This document shows positions 40,461 to 48,485 of a stretch of 64,000 nucleotides of DNA, one piece after another. Where the stretch lies: assembly GCA_003577145.1 (NCBI GenBank), contig QEUP01000011.1, forward strand, positions 62,001 to 126,000. Reading direction: 5' to 3'. The position numbers were made by a program, and so were the translations under genes. The notes below the pieces were generated by a model, which was not told the DNA's origin, ran no database searches, and saw only the letters and a list, made by a program, of their open reading frames with translations. Position 1 is the first letter of the stretch. Each line of letters begins with the position of its first letter. The stretch comes from Acidobacteriota bacterium. Lineage in GTDB: Bacteria; Actinomycetota; Acidimicrobiia; Acidimicrobiales; Microtrichaceae.

Positions 40461-41903
40461 TCAGGCGTGCAGAGCCGGCCGGATATCGGACCAGCGGAGC
40501 TCGGCTTCTAGTTGGGCAGCCGTCCGGATGAGAAGGTCCTCCCTGCCGTAGGCGGCCACGAGCTGAACACCGACCGGCAGCCCGTCGGCAGTGCGGTGCA
40601 CGGGGAGCGAGATGGCCGGCTGTCCGGTGACGTTGAACGTCGAGGTCATCGTGGCGTAGGGCAGCGACCCGGTCATCCCGCGGAAAGGATCGGCTTCGGT
40701 CGGCACCAGATCGCCGATGAGGGGTGGTGGCTGGACCGTGGTCGGAGTCACCAGCAGGTCCCAACCGTCGGCCCACCAGCCCGCCATCTCTCGCCTCACC
40801 GCGCTCTGCCGACCCAGCGAGCTCACGAAGTCAGGAGCCGTGACGGCCTCCCCGGCCTGGGCCAGCAACCACGTCCCGGGCTCGACATCGTCCTCGGTGA
40901 GGTTCCGGCCGAGCAGGTTACCCAGTCTCGAGAGGCTGGCCCTGGCGTTGACCGACCACGTCGTCATGAAGTCGCCGGCCAGATCCGGTATCCGGTCCAG
41001 CGCCGGCGGGTGCGCGACCTCGACGCCGTGTCCCATCTCCTCGAGCAGCTTGGCGCTGATGGTCACCGCAGCGCGGCAATCCGGGTGGGTCTCGATGGTC
41101 GCCGAGCGGTCCATGAGGCCGATCTCGAGCCGACCGGGGGGCTTGCCGACCTCGCTGAGGTAGGTGTTCTGGGGTGGGGGCGCCATCACCGCGTCGCCAG
41201 GGAAGGGGATGGCGCTCACGTCGAGGATCGCCGCGCAGTCGCGCACGGTGCGGGTCACCACGTGCTGGCACGACAGACCCGACTCGTCTTGCATCGGTCC
41301 CATGGACACCCTGCCCCGGGAGGGCTTGAGCCCCACCAGACCGCACAGGGCGGCGGGGATCCGAATGGAGCCGCCGCCGTCGCTGGCATTGGCGGCCGGT
41401 ACCATCCCGGCCGCCACCGCGGCGGCTGAACCGCCACTCGACCCGCCGGTCCCATGGTTCGTGTTCCACGGGTTGCGGGTCGGGCCGAAGGCCAACGGCT
41501 CGGTCGTGGCCACCAGCCCGAGCTCGGGGGTGTTGGTGCGGCCCACGATGACGAAGCCGGCTTGGCGGTAGCGGGTCACGATGTTGGAATCGATCGGGTG
41601 GCGGTAGCCGGCCTCCTTCATTGCCTTGACTCCGAGGCAGTACGGGTCGCCGGCGCTGGCCGGCCACAAGTCCTTGAGCAGGAATGGCACTCCGCGGAAC
41701 GGACCGTCGGGCAGATCCGGTGAGGAGGCAACGTCGATCGCCTTCTCGTAGAGGCGGTGGATCACCGCGTTCACCTGCGGATTGATCTGCTCGATCCGCT
41801 CGATCGCAGCCTCGACCAGTTCAACCGGTTTGACCTCCCCGCCTCTGACCAGTTCCGCCTGGGCGATCGTGTCGAGTCGGACCAGTTCGTCGCTCATCGG
41901 CAT
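40461..41903 (-). CDS. amidase (amidase-signature family)
   Basis: A 480-residue amidase-signature enzyme. The Ser-cisSer-Lys triad is visible as K77 (FLLKDLW), S155/S156 in GTGGSSGGSAA (151-161) and S179 in DGGGSIRIPA. The C-terminal GQPAISLPVHRTADGLPVGVQL is typical. It hydrolyses carboxamides (family range includes acylamides, 6-aminohexanoate dimers and aryl amides). Start ATG at 41903 or 41897. A perfect TnnAACnnGTTnnA match lies inside the gene at 41820-41833, about 70 bases after the start, and may be fortuitous. Confidence 0.88.
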   Translation of the reverse strand: MPMSDELVRLDTIAQAELVRGGEVKPVELVEAAIERIEQINPQVNAVIHRLYEKAIDVASSPDLPDGPFRGVPFLLKDLWPASAGDPYCLGVKAMKEAGYRHPIDSNIVTRYRQAGFVIVGRTNTPELGLVATTEPLAFGPTRNPWNTNHGTGGSSGGSAAAVAAGMVPAANASDGGGSIRIPAALCGLVGLKPSRGRVSMGPMQDESGLSCQHVVTRTVRDCAAILDVSAIPFPGDAVMAPPPQNTYLSEVGKPPGRLEIGLMDRSATIETHPDCRAAVTISAKLLEEMGHGVEVAHPPALDRIPDLAGDFMTTWSVNARASLSRLGNLLGRNLTEDDVEPGTWLLAQAGEAVTAPDFVSSLGRQSAVRREMAGWWADGWDLLVTPTTVQPPPLIGDLVPTEADPFRGMTGSLPYATMTSTFNVTGQPAISLPVHRTADGLPVGVQLVAAYGREDLLIRTAAQLEAELRWSDIRPALHA

Positions 41904-42163
41904 GATCGTAATGAGCTGGGTACTCCGGCGCCCTCGCCACCATCCCAAGCTCCCGTTCTTCCCGGCGCGTGAACCAAACGACTCATGAAGGCGTCGAGTA
42001 GGGCGTGAAGGTCAGGGGAACCATCACGGCGGCATCGCTTCGCCGCGGTCAGATCGAGGCCCGGCGCCGAAGCCGGCACCGCCGCAGTCCGCACCGCCGC
42101 AGTCCGCACCGGGGATACGGTGAAGGCCGAATCTGTCAAGGTGTCGAACGTCAGGCCTGTGCG

Positions 42164-42796
42164 GTGCGCCCCGAACCATCCGCCTCAAACGACGAGCCCG
42201 ACGGTTCGGGAGCCGGCGCGCCCGGATCCGATGCCGACAGCTCCCACAGCAGCGGCTCGACGGGGGTGCCGGCGGCCGGTTCAACCCGAGGTCCCGCGCA
42301 CGACGACGCCGCCAAGGCGGGCCTTCGTGCCCTGCACCAGACCGAGTACCGCAACATGGTCGGACTGGCCCGGTTCCTCGTGGACGACCTCGAGACGGCC
42401 GAGGAGATTGCTCAGGACGCGTTCGTCCGCCTCTACCAGTCGTGGGACAAGGTGGAAGAGCCGTCGAAGCGTCTCCCGTATCTCCGGACGATCGTCCGCA
42501 ACCTCGCCCGCTCGCGGCTGCGGCACCGCCGGGTGGCACGCGACAACCAGCCGGCACCGCCACCTCACGGCGAGCCGGCCGAGACGGGTGCGCTGGCCGG
42601 AGAAGACCGTAGCGAGGTCCTCGAAGCGCTGACCAAGTTGAGCACCCGCCAACGCGAGGTGGTCGTCCTCCGCTTCTACCACGACATGAAGCTCCATGAG
42701 ATCGCCGCCGAACTCGACCTCTCGGAGGGAGCGGTCAAGTCACACCTGCACCGGGCTTTGACCGCGATGGCAGATGAGCTCGAGGGGTCACGATGA
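42164..42796 (+). CDS. ECF-type RNA polymerase sigma factor
   Basis: A sigma-70 family group IV protein. Region 2 reads YRNMVGLARFLVDDLETAEEIAQDAFVRLYQSW...RLPYLRTIVRNLARSRLR; region 4 reads LTKLSTRQREVVVLRFYHDMKLHEIAAELDLSEGAVKSHLHRALTAM. Between them lies a short Pro-rich linker. I use the GTG at 42164 (210 aa); the frame is open back to 42005, but that part is Arg/Ser/His-rich and holds a 15-base tandem repeat (42077-42106), so it is probably not coding. About 50 disordered N-terminal residues remain. Its stop overlaps the next gene's ATG as ATGA. Confidence 0.85.
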   Translation: MRPEPSASNDEPDGSGAGAPGSDADSSHSSGSTGVPAAGSTRGPAHDDAAKAGLRALHQTEYRNMVGLARFLVDDLETAEEIAQDAFVRLYQSWDKVEEPSKRLPYLRTIVRNLARSRLRHRRVARDNQPAPPPHGEPAETGALAGEDRSEVLEALTKLSTRQREVVVLRFYHDMKLHEIAAELDLSEGAVKSHLHRALTAMADELEGSR

Positions 42797-43755
42797 GCCG
42801 CGCGCTGAACGACTTGGAGGCAAGACTCCAGGCCGAGCTGGGATCCGGTACCGGGCCGGCGGTGTCGATCGAGGACGGCTGGGCCGCGATCGAGGCGCAC
42901 CTCGACGAGCCTGTCCGGGCATACACCGAGCAGATCCGCGTGGAGCCAGGCGTGACGCTGACCGTCACCGAGGCAGGGCTGGGTGGCGAACCGCTCATCT
43001 ACCTGCACGGCTTCACGAGTGGCCGCGACACGATGGACCAATGGCTGCCCGACCTCGTGGCAGCCGGCTATCACGTCGCCGTCCCCGACCTGCGGGGTCA
43101 TGGCGACAGCGACAAGCCCGACGACGAAGCCGCCTACAGCTTCGAGCGTTTCGCCGACGACGTGCTCGCAATCGTCGACGAGTTGATGTGGGACCGGTTC
43201 ATCCTGGTGGGCCACTCGGTAGGTGGCATGATCGCCCAGGTCGTGGCGCTAAAGCGGCCCGAGCAGGTGAGCAGGCTGGTGCTCATGAACACCCACCACG
43301 GCCCTGCGGCCGAGGAGATCGCGTCGGTGCTGCGCCTGTCCATCGGCGTCGCCCGCGAGCAGGGGATGGACGCCCTGGCCGACCTGATAGCCAGGGCGCA
43401 GTTGCCCGAAACCGACGCACATCGCCGGTTGATCGAGCAACGCCCCGGTTACTCGGAGTGGCTCGAAGCGCATTTCCGGGCCAGCTCGCCGGCGATGTAC
43501 GCCGCCGTGTGCCGGGAGTTGATCGAGGGCGAAGACCGCCTCGACCGGCTGCGCGGCCTCGCCATCCCCACCCTCGTCATGGTGGGCGACCAGGATCAAC
43601 CGTTCCTCGAGAGCTCCGGTCGCATCGCCGCCGCCATACCCGACGCCCGGCTGCGGGTCCTCGGCGCGGGTCACAACATCATGTTCGAGGCACCGGTCCT
43701 GTGGTGGGCAGCGCTGCAGCGGTTCCTCTCCGAGACCTCCGAACCCGCCGTCTGA
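42793..43755 (+). CDS. alpha/beta hydrolase with a distinct N-terminal segment, coupled to the ECF sigma gene
   Basis: A 320-residue protein. Residues 51-318 are an alpha/beta hydrolase: LHGFTSGRDT (oxyanion), GHSVGG nucleophile elbow with S142, GDQDQPF with the acidic residue and GAGHNIMFE with His. Residues 1-40 (MSRALNDLEARLQAELGSGTG...) are extra and resemble the start of proteins that partner actinobacterial ECF sigma factors (short LE..LR.AL helix); this resemblance is inference. The ATG is inside the sigma-factor stop (ATGA), so both are made together. The usual membrane-spanning anti-sigma factor is absent. Confidence 0.8.
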   Translation: MSRALNDLEARLQAELGSGTGPAVSIEDGWAAIEAHLDEPVRAYTEQIRVEPGVTLTVTEAGLGGEPLIYLHGFTSGRDTMDQWLPDLVAAGYHVAVPDLRGHGDSDKPDDEAAYSFERFADDVLAIVDELMWDRFILVGHSVGGMIAQVVALKRPEQVSRLVLMNTHHGPAAEEIASVLRLSIGVAREQGMDALADLIARAQLPETDAHRRLIEQRPGYSEWLEAHFRASSPAMYAAVCRELIEGEDRLDRLRGLAIPTLVMVGDQDQPFLESSGRIAAAIPDARLRVLGAGHNIMFEAPVLWWAALQRFLSETSEPAV

Positions 43756-44162
43756 ACGCCGGAATCACTATTTTCTCCATCCGTGTAAACGGTGGCACGG
43801 GGTGGAGCGTCTGATCAGGTGAGGCGTGGACGGGAGGTCGGCGTGTGAGTCCTGCCAACATCCCCGCAAGCTCCTCGACCGCAGGAACCGTCGACACGAC
43901 GGTGACGTGGCTTCGCTCTGCCAGGCCGGAAAACCCGCCGCCCGGCCTGGCAGTCGGGGGCGCCCTCCCGTGCCCCTTGCCCTGCGGGTTTGCGAGTGCC
44001 ACGGAACCGGCGGCAACAGGTGCGGCGGGCAGCGGAGTCGTTCCTCAACGCTGCCCGCCGTGGCCGCTCGTTCGGCACCGGTCCCGAGGAGAGAGGCGAC
44101 GGCGTGCCGGACCCTCGAGCACCCCGGCCTCCCGGCCCCGGCCGGCGTCGTAAGCTGCGGCC
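43756..44162. other. 407-base region without a supported gene
   Basis: No conserved protein is recognisable on either strand. One plus-strand frame (GTG 43845 to 44153) has GGGAGG upstream but encodes only a Pro/Ala/Arg-rich, low-complexity sequence. GCCAGGCCGG...CCCGGCCTGGC (43919-43951) is an inverted repeat that could form a terminator-like hairpin. The 3' part presumably holds the promoter of the MBL-fold gene. Confidence 0.5.
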
Positions 44163-44981
44163 GTGCTGAACGTGCTCACCGCTATCGGCGTCCACCACAT
44201 CAGCCGGTGGATCTTCAACTGCTATCTCGTCGCTGACGGCGGCGCCGGCAGACCCTTCGTCGTCGACGCCGGGGTTCCTCTCAACGCCGCCGCTGTCACC
44301 GCGGTCCTCACGGGCGAGCTCGGCCGGTCCAGCGAGGACCTCGCGCTGGTCACCGCCACCCATTGCCATGTCGACCACGTTGCCGGCGCGCCCTTGCTCC
44401 ACGAGCGAACGGGCGCCGCGGTGCATCTGCCGGCCAAGGCCCGCGACTACCTGGCCGGCGAGGAGCCGCGCACACCGGGCCTGCGACAGATGGCGAGGAT
44501 GACCCCGGTTTTGACCGACCAGCGATTCGACATCGCCGGCCTGTGGAACCTCGTGCGCAACGCCAAGGCCGCCGGCTACGGGTCGGGGCCGTTCACCATG
44601 CCGATCAAGCCAACCGGCTTCCTCGACGACGGCCAGACCCTGCCCCAGGCCCCGGACTGGGAGGTCATCCGCACACCCGGCCATACCGACGACTCCATCT
44701 CGTTCTACAACGCCGCCGGCAGGACCCTGCTGTCGGGCGACGCCGTGCTCACCTTCGGAGGCCACGGCTGGTTCAACCCCGAGATCACCGACGAGTCGCT
44801 CTCGGCTGCAACCGAGGATCGGCTCCGCTCGCTGGCAGTGGATCACCTCCTTCCCGGGCACGGCCGACCGGTCCACGGGCGCGACCTCATGTCGAAGGCG
44901 TGGTCGTTCACAGATCGTGCCCGCGACCACGGCTACCCGCTGCTGGGCTGCAAGTGGCTCAGCCGGGGCACCACCCGCTGA
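44163..44981 (+). CDS. MBL-fold metallo-hydrolase
   Basis: A 272-residue metallo-beta-lactamase-fold protein. THCHVDH (66-72) is the HxHxDH metal motif, TPGHTDDSISFY supplies the next His, SGDAVL the bridging Asp and LLPGHGRPV the last His. All ligands for a binuclear zinc site are present. The overall pattern is that of the glyoxalase II/lactonase-like branch; substrate unknown. The start is GTG at 44163. It is convergent with the GH1 gene. Confidence 0.85.
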   Translation: MLNVLTAIGVHHISRWIFNCYLVADGGAGRPFVVDAGVPLNAAAVTAVLTGELGRSSEDLALVTATHCHVDHVAGAPLLHERTGAAVHLPAKARDYLAGEEPRTPGLRQMARMTPVLTDQRFDIAGLWNLVRNAKAAGYGSGPFTMPIKPTGFLDDGQTLPQAPDWEVIRTPGHTDDSISFYNAAGRTLLSGDAVLTFGGHGWFNPEITDESLSAATEDRLRSLAVDHLLPGHGRPVHGRDLMSKAWSFTDRARDHGYPLLGCKWLSRGTTR

Positions 44982-45039
44982 GTCCCTGCCCAACACGGAT
45001 GAGACCGGTGGAGGTCCGCCGCCCGGGTGTCGGCAGACC

Positions 45040-46239
45040 TCAGCGAAGAGCCAGCGAGCGGGCGAGCTCGGCGCTCGGTCGGGGGTTCCGCTCCCGGTCG
45101 AACAGCCCGAAGGCGACGTCGAAGCCGTGCAGCCATTCGTAGTTGTCCACCCCTGTCCAGAAGAAGCACCCCCGGACATCGATCCCGTCACCGAGGGCTG
45201 ACTCCAGTTCCGCAGCCGAGTCGCGCAGGATCTCCTCGCGCCACTCCTCGTCGTCGGTGCCGACCCCGAGCTCGCAGACCAGCAACGGCCGGCCCGGCAG
45301 CTCCTCGGCCAGCCGCCGCAGGCAGATCCCGAGCCCCTCACCCCAGGGGGAATAGCCCAGCGGCCCGACACGAGCGCCCACCGGGTAGGGCTGCAGGGCC
45401 AGCTCGGCGGTCACCTGATGCGCCGAGTAGTAGGAGAACCCGATCAGGTCGAACGAGCCTGCCATGTCGTCGACCTCGATCGGAGCCGTACCGGGTATCT
45501 CGAGCACGCCATCGCGCTGGGCGCGGATCCAGGACCGCCAGAGGACCTCCTCGGCCAGGGCCACGGCGTCACGGGTCCGCTGGTCATCGGCGGCGGCGAA
45601 GAGGGGGCTGAGGTTGTGGATCGTCACCACCGGCCGACCACCGCTGCGCAGGAGCCGCCATGCCTGGTGGTTGGCGAGATGGGTGGCCCGCAGCGCCTCG
45701 GCGAAGCGCTGCGGGTCGCTCCGGCCGGGCGGGTGCAGGCCCGCGAGCCAACCGGCAGCAGCGAACGCGACCGGCTCGTTGATGGGCTTCCACCCGTACA
45801 CCAGGTCGCCGAAGGTCTCGGCCACGAAGTCGACATGGCGGGGCCAGAAGTAACCCAGGCCCTTGTCGTCGAGGAATCCTCCCATGTCGTCGCTGAACCA
45901 GCCCGGGAGCGTGAAGTGGTGCAGGCAGACCCACACCTGCACACCCGCGGCGCGGGCGGCCTTCAACACCTCGGTGTAGTGCTCCACGGCGTCGTGGTCC
46001 CGCTCACCCTCCCGGGGTTCGATCCGGGCCCATTCGATCGAGAGGCGATGATGGGTCAACCCGTGGTCCCGATATAGGGCGAAGTCCTCCCCATAGCGGG
46101 TGGCGAAGCCGTTGCCGTCGCCCGAGGGAGGAGCCCGACCCTCCTTCTCCCACCGGGCCCAGTCGGCGCACGGCGCCGCGCCCTCGGTCTGGGTGGACGA
46201 GGCCGCCGTCCCCCACCAGAACTCCTCCGGGAATGGCAT
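45040..46239 (-). CDS. glycoside hydrolase family 1 (beta-glucosidase-like)
   Basis: A 399-residue GH1 TIM-barrel enzyme. FWWGTAASSTQTEG opens the fold, HRLSIEWARIEP follows at 64-75, KPINEP carries the acid/base E155, and LLVCELGVGTDD carries the nucleophile E323. The nucleophile motif is normally TENG or SENG; here it is CELG. WTGVDNYEWLHGF and FGLFDRERN are well conserved. The enzyme is shorter than the usual 440-480 residues, with trimmed loops around 210-290. It should cleave beta-linked glucosides or galactosides from small molecules; no signal peptide, so cytoplasmic. Confidence 0.87.
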   Translation of the reverse strand: MPFPEEFWWGTAASSTQTEGAAPCADWARWEKEGRAPPSGDGNGFATRYGEDFALYRDHGLTHHRLSIEWARIEPREGERDHDAVEHYTEVLKAARAAGVQVWVCLHHFTLPGWFSDDMGGFLDDKGLGYFWPRHVDFVAETFGDLVYGWKPINEPVAFAAAGWLAGLHPPGRSDPQRFAEALRATHLANHQAWRLLRSGGRPVVTIHNLSPLFAAADDQRTRDAVALAEEVLWRSWIRAQRDGVLEIPGTAPIEVDDMAGSFDLIGFSYYSAHQVTAELALQPYPVGARVGPLGYSPWGEGLGICLRRLAEELPGRPLLVCELGVGTDDEEWREEILRDSAAELESALGDGIDVRGCFFWTGVDNYEWLHGFDVAFGLFDRERNPRPSAELARSLALR

Positions 46240-46374
46240 CCCCGAAACCTACCCGGTCGGCATCGTTGCGCTGCACGCGCCGAGGCGCTGCACCTTCGAC
46301 AACTCCCCTTGTCCACGACCGGCCTTTGTGGCAAAGATCCCTTGACATCCGAGGGAGGTTCGAGAGGTGCCGAC

Positions 46375-47235
46375 ATGAGACTCGCCCGCTTCAGGCACGA
46401 CCACAGACAAGGGCTCGGCGTTGTCCTCGACGACCGCCTGGTCGACCTCGCCGACGCCGGCCTGCCCAGCGACATGCTGGATCTCCTCGAGGCAGGACCG
46501 GTCGCCCTCGACGTCGCCAACGAAGCCGCCGAGCGAGCAGCTACCGCCATCGACCTCACCGCCGTCGAGTTGCTGGCCCCGATTCCACGCCCGCCCAAGT
46601 TCCTCGCCATCGGCTTGAACTACGCCGACCACGTGGCCGAATCCGGCCAGGATCCGCCCGCAGTCCCGATCTTCTTCAACAAGCAGAGTACCTGCGTGAT
46701 AGGCCCCGGTGAGCCCGTGCAAGTCCCGCTGGTGTCCTCGCTCGTCGACTACGAGGGCGAGTTGGGGGTCGTGATCGGCCGCAGGTGCCGCCACGTCCCC
46801 GCTGACGAGGCGATGGGCGTCGTGGCCGGCTACGTGATCGTCAACGACGTGTCGGTACGTGACTGGCAGCTCGCCAGCCCGACCATGACCATGGGCAAGT
46901 CCTTCGACACCCACGGACCGATCGGGCCCTGGTTGACCACCCGCGACGAGATCGCCGACCCCCATGACCTCCACCTGCGAACGCTGGTCAACGACGAGGT
47001 GATGCAGGACGCCTCGACCGAGGAGATGATCTTCGACATCCCGCACCAGATCGAGCACCTGACGGCTGCGTTCACCCTCGAACCTGGTGATGTGATATCC
47101 ACCGGCACCCCCGCAGGTGTCGGCATCGCGCGACAGCCACCGGTGCTCCTCAAGCACGGCGACGTGGTGAGGATCGAGATCGAGGGCCTGGGCGTCCTCG
47201 AGAACCCCGTCCTCGACGAGCCCCGACCCGGCTGA
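46375..47235 (+). CDS. fumarylacetoacetate hydrolase-family protein
   Basis: A 286-residue FAH-fold protein. KFLAIGLNYADHVAESG starts the catalytic domain. DYEGELG (125-131) supplies metal ligands E127 and E129, VNDVSVRDWQ the Asp, and KSFDTHGPIGPW and STGTPAGVG are typical motifs. Members hydrolyse or decarboxylate beta-diketo acids in aromatic and other ring-cleavage pathways. The ATG at 46375 has GAGAGGTG six bases before it, preferred over an in-frame ATG at 46309. It is divergent from the GH1 gene and convergent with wecB. Confidence 0.88.
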   Translation: MRLARFRHDHRQGLGVVLDDRLVDLADAGLPSDMLDLLEAGPVALDVANEAAERAATAIDLTAVELLAPIPRPPKFLAIGLNYADHVAESGQDPPAVPIFFNKQSTCVIGPGEPVQVPLVSSLVDYEGELGVVIGRRCRHVPADEAMGVVAGYVIVNDVSVRDWQLASPTMTMGKSFDTHGPIGPWLTTRDEIADPHDLHLRTLVNDEVMQDASTEEMIFDIPHQIEHLTAAFTLEPGDVISTGTPAGVGIARQPPVLLKHGDVVRIEIEGLGVLENPVLDEPRPG

Positions 47236-47285
47236 GCTGAGCACGCACCGCGATGACCCGTGCCCCTCACCGCGAATGATCAGGG

Positions 47286-48485
47286 CTAGCCGGCCACGGC
47301 TTGCACGACCGGCGGCGGGGGCCGGAACTCGGCTACCGCGGGACCTCCGTGGTAGCGATGGCGGACCGCGGCCAGGCACCTCTGGGCGGCCCGCCCGTCC
47401 CCGTAGGGGTTGACGGCGCGCGCCATCCGGCTGTAGGCGACCGGGTCTTCGAGCAGCCGGTTCACGGCCTCGACGATGACGTCGGTGGCGGTGCCCACGA
47501 GTCGAACCGTCCCCGCCTCGACCGCCTCGGGACGCTCCGTCGTCTCACGCAAGACCAGCACCGGGGTCCCGAAGGACGGAGCCTCCTCCTGGATCCCGCC
47601 GGAATCGGTGAGCACGATGGCCGCGCGCTTGAGGAGATGTACGAACTCGCCGTAGGGCGAAGGCTCGCTCAAGACGACGTTCTCGAGCTCGGACAGCAAC
47701 GGCCAGATCACCTCTCTGATGCGGGGGTTGCGGTGTGTCGGGAACACCAGCAGCACGTCGGGATGCTCCGCGGCGACGCGACGCAAGGCTTGGCCGATCC
47801 GCACCATCCCGGCTCCCCACGACTCGCGCCGGTGGGCCGTGACGAGGATCATCCGCTTGTCGCGGTCGGCGTCGAGCCGGCGTAGCAGCGGCGTGTCGGG
47901 AGGGGGCATCTCCGCTGCCCACAGCAGGGCGTCGATGACCGTGTTGCCGGTCACGAAGATGTCCTTGCTGTCCACCCCCTCTCTCAGCAGGTTGTCGCGG
48001 GCCGTGACAGTCGGGCAGAGATCGACGTCGGCAAGGTCGGCGATGAGGGTTCGATTGGCCTCCTCCGGATAAGGGTTCCGGCGATCAAAGGTCCGCAGAC
48101 CGGCCTCGAGGTGCGCGATCGGGAGCCGCTGGTAGAAGGCGGCCAGCGCGCCCGCGAATGCCGAGGTCGTGTCGCCCTGCACCACGACCAACCCGGGAGC
48201 CGCTGAACGCATCACCGGTCGCAACCCCTCGAGCACGCGGGTGGTGACATCGGTGAGGCTTTGGCCACCCGAGAACACGTCGAGATCAACGTGCGGCCGG
48301 ATGCCGAACACCGTCAGCACCTGCTGGAGCATCTCGCGGTGCTGGCCGGTGATCACGACCAGCGGCTCGAACTCGTGGGCTTCACCGAAGGCGGACACCA
48401 GCGGCGCGACCTTAACCGCCTCAGGCCGGGTTCCGATGATGAAGATGACCCGTTGTCGAAGCGGAGACTGAGTGTTCGTCTTCAC
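47286..48485 (-). CDS. wecB: UDP-N-acetylglucosamine 2-epimerase (non-hydrolysing)
   Basis: A 399-residue epimerase. GTRPEAVKVAP (18-28) binds UDP; QGDTTSAFAGALAAFYQRLPIAHLEAGLRT, PEEANR, VTAHRRESWG and LTDSGGIQEEAPSFGTPVLVLRETTERPEA are all family hallmarks. It converts UDP-GlcNAc to UDP-ManNAc for cell-surface polysaccharide or teichoic-acid-type linkage units. The GTG start at 48485 lies 14 bases inside the divergently oriented glycosyltransferase gene. The last 20 residues are Pro-rich and outside the fold. Confidence 0.92.
   Translation of the reverse strand: MKTNTQSPLRQRVIFIIGTRPEAVKVAPLVSAFGEAHEFEPLVVITGQHREMLQQVLTVFGIRPHVDLDVFSGGQSLTDVTTRVLEGLRPVMRSAAPGLVVVQGDTTSAFAGALAAFYQRLPIAHLEAGLRTFDRRNPYPEEANRTLIADLADVDLCPTVTARDNLLREGVDSKDIFVTGNTVIDALLWAAEMPPPDTPLLRRLDADRDKRMILVTAHRRESWGAGMVRIGQALRRVAAEHPDVLLVFPTHRNPRIREVIWPLLSELENVVLSEPSPYGEFVHLLKRAAIVLTDSGGIQEEAPSFGTPVLVLRETTERPEAVEAGTVRLVGTATDVIVEAVNRLLEDPVAYSRMARAVNPYGDGRAAQRCLAAVRHRYHGGPAVAEFRPPPPVVQAVAG

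Noticed and set aside
41894-42139. 81-codon minus-strand frame upstream of the amidase
   Set aside because: Part of it mirrors a 15-base tandem repeat; no family resemblance or ribosome site.
43845-44153. 102-codon frame with a GGGAGG ribosome-site-like sequence
   Set aside because: Low-complexity Pro/Ala/Arg composition and no recognisable pattern; the upstream purine run alone is weak evidence.
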